DNA of 64,000 nucleotides from Massilia pinisoli. Its GTDB lineage: Bacteria; Pseudomonadota; Gammaproteobacteria; Burkholderiales; Burkholderiaceae_D. The notes under the pieces are model-generated. The model did no database searches. It saw nothing but the letters and a program-made list of their open reading frames with translations, and had not been told where the DNA came from. The position numbers were made by a program, and so were the translations under genes. The stretch covers positions 1 through 64,000 of the forward strand of contig NZ_JANUGW010000015.1 in assembly GCF_024753285.1 (NCBI RefSeq), read 5' to 3'. Positions 16,060-25,365 of the stretch are shown here, one piece after another (position 1 is the first letter of the stretch; each line of letters starts with the position of its first letter).

Positions 16060-17084
16060 GATTGCGGCCCCGGCAGCGCGACCGTGATCGTGAACAGCCG
16101 CCGCTCGCGCCGCCGCAAATCGGGCGACATGCGCGCCTCGTCGAGCGAACTGCCGAGGTCGTCCGCACCGGCGGCTTGCGCATAGGCCGCACCGAGCAGA
16201 TCGTGGCGAGCGCTGCCCGGTTCGCTGCGCGTGGGGCGGCTTCCGTGCAGCAGCAGGCCCACGCGCACGGCGACGACGCGCTTCCAATGTGTGCGCCGGT
16301 TGAACTCGGCCTCGCTCAAGCCCGCCAACGCGTCGTCCAGCGCATCCACGGCGGCTGCGTTCAGGTAGCGGTTCGGGGCGCCGTCGGGCGGATCGTCCGT
16401 ATCGACGCCGTACAGCACCTGGAAGCCGTCCACGCCGCTCACGAGCGCATCCGCGCTCCAGTGCGCGGCGCCGCGGTATTTGCAGCGCAGCTCGGCCTCG
16501 CCTTCCGTGTTGCGCGCCACGTAGAAGATGCTCCAGCCCTCTTCTCCCGCTGCGACGGGAAAGCCGGCGCAGTCGACGACGCTGCCGTCGCCGGCGGGTT
16601 CGGCGCCTGCACCGGGAAAGCGGACGGCCAGTACGTCGCTGCCGTTGACGACGCCCGGCAGCGGATCGGCGATGCCCGGTGTCGCGCGCGCCAGCGTGCG
16701 CGCGTCGAGCCCGGCCAGGCGCGCCGGCGCTGTGCCGGCGGCCGGGCCGGCGAACGCGTCGACGTCGACGGAAGCGGCCTGGTGCACGGCGCGGCGGATG
16801 ACGTCGATGGCGACGCGTCCGCCATCGTCGACGGCGGACGACTCGACCTGGGCCGCGTACGTGCCGTTCGCGAGCACGAGCAAGTGCCCGGCCATCAGCA
16901 CGATGCCGAGGCCGACGGCCAGCGCCACCATCAGCTCGGCCAGCGTCATGCCGCCGTCACGCGTCCGCCGTCGCACGGCGCGTGGCGCCACGTGTCGCGG
17001 CGCCGACGGCCGCGGCGCTCGCGCCGCCCTGCTCGGAGCCGTGCTCAATGCCGTACTCAATGCCGTGCTGATGGTCCCGCTCAT
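16056..17084 (-). CDS. pilW: PilW-like type IV pilus assembly protein
   Basis: A 342-residue prepilin-like protein with a long, Arg-rich leader, a processing site at G/MTLAELMVALAVGLGIVLMAG and a PilW-type body including VSGVDGFQVLYGVDTD and a C-terminal RRRERRLFTITVALP motif. Its ATG overlaps the pilV stop as ATGA, and its own stop overlaps pilX in the same way. It is expected to help prime or stabilise type IV pili with PilV, PilX and PilE-like pilins. No pilY1 is found in the window. Confidence 0.87.
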   Translation of the reverse strand: MSGTISTALSTALSTAPSRAARAPRPSAPRHVAPRAVRRRTRDGGMTLAELMVALAVGLGIVLMAGHLLVLANGTYAAQVESSAVDDGGRVAIDVIRRAVHQAASVDVDAFAGPAAGTAPARLAGLDARTLARATPGIADPLPGVVNGSDVLAVRFPGAGAEPAGDGSVVDCAGFPVAAGEEGWSIFYVARNTEGEAELRCKYRGAAHWSADALVSGVDGFQVLYGVDTDDPPDGAPNRYLNAAAVDALDDALAGLSEAEFNRRTHWKRVVAVRVGLLLHGSRPTRSEPGSARHDLLGAAYAQAAGADDLGSSLDEARMSPDLRRRERRLFTITVALPGPQS

Positions 17085-17635
17085 GGCGCCGCCCCCGCCA
17101 GCGCCAGCATCACCTTGGGCGCGCCGGTCGCCGTATCCCCTTGCGCACGCCAGCCGATCTTGACCACGACCGGCGCGCCGGTCCGGCCGTCGCACGCCCA
17201 AGCCGAAAGCCCCGTCGCATCAGGCGAAGCGGCATCGCGGCATGTAAGGATGCGGCCGCCGGGGAAAGAAATCGCCAGCGCCGACGACAGCTCGAACAGG
17301 TCGAACCGCGCGAGGTCATCAGGATCGCAGGCCGTGTCCGCATAACACGACACAGGCGTCGCCGGCACGCCGCTGTCCGCGTCATAGTCGACCTGGAGGT
17401 AGGGATTGGCGTCGTCCGGCCGTGCCGCAGCGACCGGATTGGCGCGCATGCGCTCGCCCAGCGACGACGCAAGCCGAGTGCCATCGGCCAAGCGCGCCGC
17501 ATCCCGCGCGGCGCGCACGGCCAGCGTCTGCAGCCCGGCAGCGCCTGCGATGCCAAGCCCGACGACGAACAGCGCAACGAGCACCTCGACGAGCGTGAAT
17601 CCAGAATGAAATGGGAACCGTGACCGCAACCGCAT
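17081..17635 (-). CDS. pilV: PilV-like type IV pilus modification protein
   Basis: A 184-residue prepilin-like protein: basic leader, processing at G/FTLVEVLVALFVVGLGIAGAAGLQ, and the PilV hallmark RLASSLGERMRANP. The start is supported by a GGAGGT ribosome site. It is the first gene of the five-gene minor-pilin set and lies 116 bases downstream of nrdR. Confidence 0.88.
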   Translation of the reverse strand: MRLRSRFPFHSGFTLVEVLVALFVVGLGIAGAAGLQTLAVRAARDAARLADGTRLASSLGERMRANPVAAARPDDANPYLQVDYDADSGVPATPVSCYADTACDPDDLARFDLFELSSALAISFPGGRILTCRDAASPDATGLSAWACDGRTGAPVVVKIGWRAQGDTATGAPKVMLALAGAAP

Positions 17636-17751
17636 GACCGACCTCCAGCGCACCGTGTTCGGAGCTGCCAAGGTAACAGTCGAGCGCAGGCAAGCCGTGT
17701 GATGACTCAACCGTGCAGATGCAACTAAATCGGGAGAATACGGACGCGCGC

Positions 17752-18210
17752 TTATTTACGCGGCTGACCCACTTCAGCGATCGCTTCCTGGAACTCAGCC
17801 AGGTCTTCGAAGTTCTTGTAGACGGACGCGAACCGGATGTAAGCGATCTTGTCCAGACGCTTGAGTTCCTGCATCACGAGTTCGCCGATGTAGACGGAAT
17901 CGACCTCGCGCCGGCCGCTGGTGAGGAGTTTTTCCTCAATCGACGCAACGGCGCGGTCGATGGCTTCGGCCCCGACGGGACGCTTGCGCAGCGCCAGCAT
18001 CAGGCTGCCGCGCAGCTTCGAGGATTCGAATTCCGTGCGGCTGCCGTTCTTCTTGACGATGATCGGCATCGAGAGCTCGATGCGTTCGTAGGTGGTGAAC
18101 CGCTTGTCGCAATGGACGCAGCGACGCCGGCGCCGGATGGCGTCGCCTTCCTCGGATACGCGGGTATCGAGGACCTGGGTGTCTTCATGCTGACAGAACG
18201 GACATTTCAT
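17752..18210 (-). CDS. nrdR: Transcriptional repressor NrdR
   Basis: A 152-residue repressor of ribonucleotide reductase genes that senses ATP/dATP. The zinc ribbon uses Cys3, Cys6, Cys31 and Cys34, followed by the ATP-cone (about 49-139: [19 protein letters not shown]...). The length is normal. It follows glyA with a 41-base gap, so the two are likely co-transcribed. Confidence 0.97.
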   Translation of the reverse strand: MKCPFCQHEDTQVLDTRVSEEGDAIRRRRRCVHCDKRFTTYERIELSMPIIVKKNGSRTEFESSKLRGSLMLALRKRPVGAEAIDRAVASIEEKLLTSGRREVDSVYIGELVMQELKRLDKIAYIRFASVYKNFEDLAEFQEAIAEVGQPRK

Positions 18211-18251
18211 GAGCTTGGAGAGGGCGCCGCGAGGACGCCCTCCTTATCGCA

Positions 18252-19499
<1,248 letters not shown>

Positions 19500-19599
19500 G
19501 AAAAAACTCCAATCGATAAGAGAACCAGGCAACGGTCAGCGCTGAACGGGGAAGCCGGAAACACACGGGGCAGCCGCGCACAGACGCGTACCAGTCGGT

Positions 19600-19730
19600 G
19601 GCTGCCCAGGCGAACGGCAAGTTTGAAATCTCACGTTCCCCGGTGGGAGCCCACCTTCGCCACGCACCGGCAGGCCGATCGCTCCTTGATCGGACGGCAG
19701 CGCACGGTTTTCGCCAGTTACGTGAGATGT
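19600..19730 (-). promoter_or_regulatory. ZTP (pfl) riboswitch upstream of glyA
   Basis: On the minus strand the P1 arms ATCTCACGT and ACGTGAGAT pair perfectly (19729-19721 with 19636-19628). Conserved elements appear in the right order: ACTGGCG (19718-19712), CCACCGGGGAACG (19646-19634) and GCCGTTCGCCTGGGCA (from about 19618 to 19603). This matches the pfl/ZTP riboswitch consensus from memory. Eight bases, GGGCAGCC (19607-19600), can pair with GGCTGCCC (19575-19568), giving a plausible alternative hairpin as expression platform. No T tract follows, so control may be at translation or by another route. Confidence 0.92.
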
Positions 19731-19744
19731 AAATGGAACTTTCG

Positions 19745-19774
19745 ATTGTACGGGATTGTGCGGTCGACAGGCAA
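19745..19774 (-). promoter_or_regulatory. Probable sigma-70 promoter of glyA-nrdR
   Basis: TTGCCT (19774-19769) and TACAAT (19750-19745) are separated by 18 bases. Transcription would start near 19738, only a few bases before the riboswitch P1 stem, as expected for a leader RNA. Confidence 0.72.
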
Positions 19775-19842
19775 GAAAACCGATGACGACCTGGCAAGCC
19801 CGAGGAGGCGCGCCGCTGCACATGGTCATTTCAGCTACAATC

Positions 19843-19860
19843 GCAAGGTTGCAACCTTGC
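19843..19860. promoter_or_regulatory. 18-bp perfect palindrome ahead of SDR gene
   Basis: GCAAGGTTGCAACCTTGC is fully self-complementary. It begins two bases after a possible -10 hexamer (TACAAT, 19836-19841) and ends 16 bases before the SDR start codon. It could be an operator or a hairpin at the 5' end of the transcript. Confidence 0.6.
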
Positions 19861-19876
19861 CAGGCATATAAACATC

Positions 19877-20626
19877 ATGATCGTTTTTATCACCGGCGCA
19901 TCCGCCGGATTCGGCGCCGCCATGGCGCGTACTTTCGTCAAGAACGGCCATCAAGTGGTGCTGGCGGCGCGCCGCAAGGAGCGTCTGGACGCGCTCGCAC
20001 GCGAACTGGGCGAATCCGCGCTGCCCGTCACCATGGATGTCACGGACAAGGCCTCGATCGAGGAAGCGCTGTCGATGCTGCCGCAATCCTGGCGCCAGAT
20101 CGACGTGCTGATCAACAATGCGGGCCTGGCCCTGAACACGAAGCCCGCGCATGAAGTGCCGCTGGAAGACTGGGAGACGATGATCGCGACGAACGTCCGG
20201 GGCCTCGTCACGATGACGCATGCGCTGCTGCCGTCGATGGTCGAACGGGGCAGCGGCCTCGTCATCAACATCGGCTCCGTGGCAGGCCGCACGCCGTATC
20301 CGGGCGGGAACGTGTACGGCGCCACGAAGGCGTTCGTCGAACAGTTCACGTTGAACCTGCGCGCCGACCTCGTCGGCACCGGGGTGCGCGCCACGAATAT
20401 CGCGCCGGGCCTGTGCGGCGGCACGGAATTCTCGAACGTGCGCCTGCGCGACGACGCGGCGGCCGCCAAGGTCTACGAGGGCACGCAGCCCCTGACGGCC
20501 GAGGACATCGCCGAGACCGCCTACTGGATCGCGTCCCTGCCCCCGCACGTCAACATCAACCATATCGAGATGATGCCGACCTGCCAGGGCTACGGCCCCC
20601 TCAACATCAAGCGCACACAGGGCTGA
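19877..20626 (+). CDS. Short-chain dehydrogenase/reductase, YdfG-like
   Basis: A 249-residue classical SDR. The cofactor motif TGASAGFG is at 6-13, NNAG is present, the catalytic Ser is in NIGSVAGRTPYPGG and the YxxxK motif is in VYGATKAF. The RR following the second strand (AARRKERL) favours NADP. Sequence style and length match YdfG, an NADP-dependent 3-hydroxy acid dehydrogenase acting on serine, threonine or 3-hydroxypropionate-type substrates. It is divergent from glyA. Confidence 0.9.
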   Translation: MIVFITGASAGFGAAMARTFVKNGHQVVLAARRKERLDALARELGESALPVTMDVTDKASIEEALSMLPQSWRQIDVLINNAGLALNTKPAHEVPLEDWETMIATNVRGLVTMTHALLPSMVERGSGLVINIGSVAGRTPYPGGNVYGATKAFVEQFTLNLRADLVGTGVRATNIAPGLCGGTEFSNVRLRDDAAAAKVYEGTQPLTAEDIAETAYWIASLPPHVNINHIEMMPTCQGYGPLNIKRTQG

Positions 20627-20768
20627 ACGACCGGCGCCGGGCCGGATCGGCCGACGGGCGAACGAATTGTTTTCGCTTTGTAACAGCGGCGCCGGCCATC
20701 ATGAAAAAGTGCTACAGTTGCTGGCTTGGCATGGGGCGGTGGCACCCAAAACGTCCCACCGCAGATAC

Positions 20769-20801
20769 CCGCGCTTATGTATCCGAACGAACATAGCGCG
20801 G
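20769..20801. other. Inverted repeat upstream of ybgC
   Basis: CGCGCTTATGT and ACATAGCGCG form a hairpin with one bulged base in the 222-base gap between the SDR gene and ybgC. A -10-like TAAAAT lies at 20813-20818. It could terminate the SDR transcript or mark the start of the Tol operon transcript; the sequence alone does not decide. Confidence 0.4.
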
Positions 20802-20848
20802 ATGAAAATCGCGTAAAATGTTTCCCATTTTCATTTATGGCAGCTGAC

Positions 20849-21253
20849 ATGCCTTCAGTTTTCACCTGGACGGTTCGGGTCTATTACGAAGACACGGACG
20901 CCGGCGGCATCGTGTACTACGCCAATTACCTGAAGTTCTACGAACGTGCGCGCACCGAATGGCTGCGTTCGCTCGGCATCGATCAGCAAACCTTGCGCGA
21001 CCGGGACGGTGCAATCTTCGTCGTGCGCAGCGCCAACATCGACTACCGCGCGTCCGCCCGCCTGGACGACGAAGTCACGCTCACCCTGAACGTGGAAAAG
21101 CTTGGTGGCGCCTCCGTGCACTTCTCCCAGCAAGCCTGGCGCGGCGACACCCTGCTCTCCAGCGCCGATGTAAAAGTCGGTTGCGTCGACGCGGCCACCA
21201 TGCGTCCCCGTTCCCTTCCAGACGTTGCCGCTGCTAAAATGCGTCCCGCCTGA
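20849..21253 (+). CDS. ybgC: Tol-Pal-associated acyl-CoA thioesterase YbgC
   Basis: A 134-residue hot-dog thioesterase. The active-site motif YYEDTDAGGIVYYANYLKFYERAR is at the N-terminus, with the catalytic Asp at about 17. I chose the ATG at 20849 because it aligns with the 134-residue E. coli protein; the ATG at 20837 would add four residues. It heads the tol-pal cluster and ends 28 bases before tolQ. The family hydrolyses short acyl-CoAs in vitro and links to phospholipid metabolism. Confidence 0.94.
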   Translation: MPSVFTWTVRVYYEDTDAGGIVYYANYLKFYERARTEWLRSLGIDQQTLRDRDGAIFVVRSANIDYRASARLDDEVTLTLNVEKLGGASVHFSQQAWRGDTLLSSADVKVGCVDAATMRPRSLPDVAAAKMRPA

Positions 21254-21281
21254 TAATTCATTTGACCAAATATTATTTCCA

Positions 21282-21965
21282 ATGAACGCAGTCCAAGACC
21301 TCTCCTTCATTGAACTGATCCGCCATGCCCACGTGCTGGTGCAGTTGCTGATGGCCCTGCTGTTCGCGATTTCCCTGATGAGCTGGACGTACATCTTCCG
21401 CAAGTTGTTCGCGATCCGCGCCGCGCGGCGCCAGACGGAACAGTTCGAGCGCAGCTTCTGGGCCGGCGGCAACCTGCACACCCTGCACCAGAGCGCCAGC
21501 AGCCAGCGCGACCAGAGCGGTCCGCTGGCTCGCATCTTCGAAGCGGGCATGGGCGAGTTCATCAAGGGCAAGCAGGCATCGCGCGACGCACTCGACATGG
21601 GCGCCGTGCTGGATGGCGCCCGCCGCGCCATGCGTGCCGCCTTCCACCGCGAACTGGACCAGCTGGACACGCACCTGAACTTCCTCGCGTCCGTCGGCTC
21701 CGTGTCGCCGTACATCGGCCTGCTGGGCACCGTGTGGGGCATCATGAACGCGTTCCGCGGCCTCGCCAACGTGCAGCAGGCCACGCTGGCGACGGTCGCG
21801 CCGGGCATCGCGGAAGCGCTGATCGCCACCGCGATCGGCCTGTTTGCGGCCATCCCCGCCGTCGTGGCGTACAACCGCTTCACGCACGACATCGACCGCC
21901 TCGCGATCCGCTTCGAAAGCTTCGTCGAGGAATTCTCGAACATCCTGCAGCGCCAGTCGCGCTGA
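21282..21965 (+). CDS. tolQ: Tol-Pal system proton-channel subunit TolQ
   Basis: A 227-residue MotA/TolQ/ExbB protein with three transmembrane helices (about 17-37, 126-150 and 163-185). The conserved SVGSVSPYIGLLGTVWGIMNAF and TVAPGIAEALIATAIGLFAAIPAVVAYN blocks are present. With TolR it harvests proton motive force to drive TolA and outer-membrane constriction at division. The next gene begins 20 bases downstream. Confidence 0.96.
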   Translation: MNAVQDLSFIELIRHAHVLVQLLMALLFAISLMSWTYIFRKLFAIRAARRQTEQFERSFWAGGNLHTLHQSASSQRDQSGPLARIFEAGMGEFIKGKQASRDALDMGAVLDGARRAMRAAFHRELDQLDTHLNFLASVGSVSPYIGLLGTVWGIMNAFRGLANVQQATLATVAPGIAEALIATAIGLFAAIPAVVAYNRFTHDIDRLAIRFESFVEEFSNILQRQSR

Positions 21966-21985
21966 TCGCCGCAAGAGGATTCGAC

Positions 21986-22414
21986 ATGGCCTTCAACAGC
22001 AGCCTGCGGGGCAACCGGCGCAAGCTCAAGTCCGAGATCAACGTCGTGCCGTACATCGACGTGATGCTGGTGCTGCTCATCATCTTCATGGCGGTGCCGC
22101 CGACGCAGAACCCCAGCGAGATCAAGCTCCCGAGTGCCGAGCGCTCCACGCAGCCGCCCGACGACTACATCCAGATCGCCGTCAAGAACAACGCCCAGCT
22201 GCAGATCGGCATCACGGGCAAGAATCCGCAACCGCTGGAAAACGTGGACAGCCGCAGTACCCTCGTCACGCGCCTGCGCGATATCCACGCCGAGCATCCT
22301 GACTATCCGGTCTTGATTGCGGGCGACCGCGACAGCAAATACGACGACGTCATCCAGCTGATTTCGGAAGCCAAGAAGATGGGTATCAACCGCGTCGGCC
22401 TGGCCACGAAGTGA
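21986..22414 (+). CDS. tolR: Tol-Pal system protein TolR
   Basis: A 142-residue ExbD/TolR protein with a single membrane helix (about 21-38) carrying the essential Asp in YIDVMLVLLIIFM, then a periplasmic domain. The start has an AAGAGGAT ribosome site. Ten bases separate it from tolA. Confidence 0.96.
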   Translation: MAFNSSLRGNRRKLKSEINVVPYIDVMLVLLIIFMAVPPTQNPSEIKLPSAERSTQPPDDYIQIAVKNNAQLQIGITGKNPQPLENVDSRSTLVTRLRDIHAEHPDYPVLIAGDRDSKYDDVIQLISEAKKMGINRVGLATK

Positions 22415-22424
22415 AGAAGAACTG

Positions 22425-23393
22425 ATGTCAGCAACGAAGCACAACAACATCGGCAACGGCTCGCCCTACGAAGTGCCGCCTGAACCGAACCGCTGGCCGG
22501 CCATCGGCCTGGCGGTGGGCGTGCACGCCCTGTTGCTGGCCTTCCTGTGGATCGGCATCAGCTGGCAGAACAACACGCCCATCGCCGTCGAGGCGGAAAT
22601 CTGGGACGTGACGACGCAGACCGCCGCCCCGCCCCCGACGCCCGCTCCCGAACCGGAACCCGAGCCGGAGACCCCGCCGCCGCAGCCCGCGCCGAAAGCT
22701 GCGGTCCCGCCGCCGGTCGTCGAACAGCCGCAGCCGAAGCAGCCCGACATTGCCCTCGAGCGCGAGAAGAAGCGCAAGGAAGAACTGAAACGCAAGCAGG
22801 CCGAGGAAGAGCGCGAACGCGAGCTCGAGCAGAAGCGCGCGGACGACAAGAAAGCGAAGGCCCTCGCCGAGAAGAAGGAACGCGAACTCGAAGAGAAGAA
22901 AGCCAAGGCCGAAGCTGAAAAGAAAGAAGCCGAGAAAAAGAAAAAAGACGACGCGGAAAAGAAAAAGAAAGAGGACGCGGAGAAGAAGAAAAAGGCCGCC
23001 GAGGAACAGAAGAAACTCGACGCCGCACGCGACGCCGAGATGCGCCGCATCACGGGCGCGGCCGGCAATCCGACCAACACCGGCAAGGCGGAGAAATCGA
23101 CGGCGCCGCGTAACGACCCGGGCTATTCCGCAGCCATCACGGCCAAGGTCAAGGGCAATACGTCGTACGCCGGCAGCCTTGACGAGCCGGGCAATCCGAC
23201 GGCCACGTTCCGCGTCGAACAGCTACCCACGGGCGAGATCATTTCGGTCAAGAAAATCAAGAGCAGCGGCGTGCCGTCATTCGACGACGCGGTCGAAAAA
23301 GGCATCAGCAAATCGTCCCCACTGCCCAAGAAAAAAGATGGTACGGTAGAGCGATCCCTTGTGATCGAGTTCCATATGAAGGACCTGCAGTGA
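22425..23393 (+). CDS. tolA: Cell-envelope integrity protein TolA
   Basis: A 322-residue TolA: an N-terminal membrane anchor (about 26-45), a Pro/Glu-rich segment (67-100), a long Lys/Glu/Ala helix (about 105-200) and a globular C-terminal domain (about 225-322) containing NTSYAGSLDEPGNPTATFRVEQ. It spans the periplasm between TolQR and Pal/TolB. The Lys/Glu helix gives a codon-biased, AAG/GAA-rich stretch. Confidence 0.95.
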   Translation: MSATKHNNIGNGSPYEVPPEPNRWPAIGLAVGVHALLLAFLWIGISWQNNTPIAVEAEIWDVTTQTAAPPPTPAPEPEPEPETPPPQPAPKAAVPPPVVEQPQPKQPDIALEREKKRKEELKRKQAEEERERELEQKRADDKKAKALAEKKERELEEKKAKAEAEKKEAEKKKKDDAEKKKKEDAEKKKKAAEEQKKLDAARDAEMRRITGAAGNPTNTGKAEKSTAPRNDPGYSAAITAKVKGNTSYAGSLDEPGNPTATFRVEQLPTGEIISVKKIKSSGVPSFDDAVEKGISKSSPLPKKKDGTVERSLVIEFHMKDLQ

Positions 23394-23427
23394 TCGCGTC
23401 CCGACTCTAACCATTGCTGAGAGAAAC

Positions 23428-24693
23428 ATGAAGAAACTACATACCCTGCTGTTTTCGGCCTCCCTCCTGATGGGCGTGGCCGCACATGCCCAGCTGAAAG
23501 TCGAAATCGCCGGCGTGGGCAGCAACCAGATCCCGGTCGCGGTGGCGGCATTCGCCGACGAATCCGTCGCACCCGACCAAGTGTCCGCGATCATCCGCGC
23601 CGACCTCGAACGCAGCGGCGTGTTCCGCGTGATCGACGCGCGCCAGACCATTTCCGATACGGCCAACGTCGACCTGTCCGCGTTCAAGGCGAGCGGTGCC
23701 GATGCGCTCGTCGTGGGCTCCGTGCAGCGTCTCGCGGACGGCCGCTTCCAGGTGCGCTACAAGCTGATGGACACCGTCAAGCAGGCGCAGCTGTCGCAAC
23801 TGTCGGACGCCGTCAGCGCGCGCAACACGCGCCTGGAAGGCCACCGCATCGCCGACGACATCTACGAAAAGCTGACGGGCGTACGCGGCATCTTCTCGAC
23901 CCGCATCACCTACGTGAAGCAGGACCCGGCCGCGCGCGACTACAAACTCGTCGTGGCCGATGCGGACGGCGAAGGCGAACAGGTCGCCGCGCACGGCCGC
24001 GAGCCGATCATCTCGCCGTCGTGGTCGCCGGACGGCACGAAGGTCGCGTACGTCTCGTTCGAACTGCGCAAGCCCGTGATCTACGTGCAGAACCTCGTGA
24101 CGGGGCAGCGCACGATCGTCGCCAACGAGAAGGGCAACAACTCGGCGCCGGCCTGGTCGCCGGACGGCACGAAGCTGGCGCTCGCCCTGTCGAAGACGGG
24201 CAATACGCAGGTCTGGATCGTGAACGCGGACGGCAGCGGCCTGCGCCGCGTATCGAACAGCAACGGCATCGACACGGAGCCGCAATTCTCCGGCGACGGG
24301 CAGTCGATTTACTTCACCAGCGACCGCAGCGGCGGCCCGCAGATCTACAAGATGAGCGTGAACGGTGGCCAGGCCACCCGCGTCACGTTCCATGGCAACT
24401 ACAACATCAGCCCTCGTATCTCCCCGGACGGCAAGACGCTGGCGTGGATTTCGCAACGCGAAGGGGGTTTTTCCCTGTATGCGATGGACCTGGCCTCCGG
24501 CCAGGAACAGCGCTTGGCCGATGGGGCCACCGAACCGAGTTTTTCGCCGAACGGCAAGTACATCATGTATGCGACGAAGGGTGGCGGGCGTACCGCGTTG
24601 GCCGTTGTGTCGGTCGACGGACGCGTCAAGCAGCGCTTGAGCACCCAAGCGGGAAACATTCGGGAGCCCAGCTGGGGCCCGTTTATGAAGTAA
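23428..24693 (+). CDS. tolB: Tol-Pal system beta-propeller protein TolB
   Basis: A 421-residue periplasmic protein: signal peptide (1-21, cleavage near AHA-QLKV), an N-terminal TolA-binding alpha/beta domain and a six-bladed propeller with repeated SWSPDGTKVAYVS-type blades that bind Pal. It starts 34 bases after tolA and ends 24 bases before pal. Confidence 0.97.
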   Translation: MKKLHTLLFSASLLMGVAAHAQLKVEIAGVGSNQIPVAVAAFADESVAPDQVSAIIRADLERSGVFRVIDARQTISDTANVDLSAFKASGADALVVGSVQRLADGRFQVRYKLMDTVKQAQLSQLSDAVSARNTRLEGHRIADDIYEKLTGVRGIFSTRITYVKQDPAARDYKLVVADADGEGEQVAAHGREPIISPSWSPDGTKVAYVSFELRKPVIYVQNLVTGQRTIVANEKGNNSAPAWSPDGTKLALALSKTGNTQVWIVNADGSGLRRVSNSNGIDTEPQFSGDGQSIYFTSDRSGGPQIYKMSVNGGQATRVTFHGNYNISPRISPDGKTLAWISQREGGFSLYAMDLASGQEQRLADGATEPSFSPNGKYIMYATKGGGRTALAVVSVDGRVKQRLSTQAGNIREPSWGPFMK

Positions 24694-24717
24694 ATCTTTT
24701 TGACCAGGAGAAAAACC

Positions 24718-25245
24718 ATGCGTAATGTAAAAAGTGTAGCGTTCATCGTTGCCGCCGCCGCCCTGCTGTCGGCATGCTCGTCGACCAAGCTGCAGGAAGC
24801 CCCGAAAGTCGAAGAAAAGCCGGTCGCACAAGCCCCGACGCCGCAGGCCGACACCCGTGAAATCCGTCCGGTCGAAACCGGCAACGTCGATCCGCTGAAC
24901 GACCCGAAAGGCGTCCTGGCGAACCGCAGCGTGTACTTCGACTTCGACAGCTACGCCGTGCGCGACGATGGCAAGGCAGTCGTCGAGAACCACTCGGCCT
25001 ACCTGACCAAGAACAAGCAGCGCAAGGTCCTGATCCAAGGTAACACCGACGAACGCGGCGGCACCGAGTACAACCTGGCCCTGGGCCAGAAGCGTGCCGA
25101 AGCCGTGCGCAAGTCGATGGCTGCCCTGGGCGTGTCGGACAACCAGATGGAAGCTGTCTCGCTGGGCAAGGAAAAGCCGAAGGCCACCGGCCACGACGAA
25201 GCTGCCTGGGCTGAAAACCGCCGCGCCGACATCGTCTACCAATAA
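24718..25245 (+). CDS. pal: Peptidoglycan-associated lipoprotein Pal
   Basis: A 175-residue outer-membrane lipoprotein with lipobox LSAC (Cys20). The OmpA-like domain (about 70-175) contains VYFDFDSY and the peptidoglycan-binding NTDERGGTEYNLALGQKRA. The start at 24718 has a CAGGAG ribosome site; the in-frame ATG at 24700 lacks one. Confidence 0.97.
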   Translation: MRNVKSVAFIVAAAALLSACSSTKLQEAPKVEEKPVAQAPTPQADTREIRPVETGNVDPLNDPKGVLANRSVYFDFDSYAVRDDGKAVVENHSAYLTKNKQRKVLIQGNTDERGGTEYNLALGQKRAEAVRKSMAALGVSDNQMEAVSLGKEKPKATGHDEAAWAENRRADIVYQ

Positions 25246-25286
25246 TCGGGACGCTGTCGCCGCTGTCGAGGACAGTACGTTGACAG

Positions 25287-25322
25287 CGGGGCGGGATGCG
25301 GTGCAGACTGCATCCCGCCCCG
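25287..25322 (+). terminator. Strong hairpin between pal and cpoB
   Basis: A perfect 13-bp GC-rich stem (CGGGGCGGGATGC with its complement, 10-base loop) is followed by TTTCCATTT. It probably terminates or attenuates most tol-pal transcripts before cpoB, or protects the pal mRNA 3' end. Confidence 0.75.
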
Positions 25323-25365
25323 TTTCCATTTGGATTTGTAAGTTTTCATAGGTCTAGAAAAAGTC

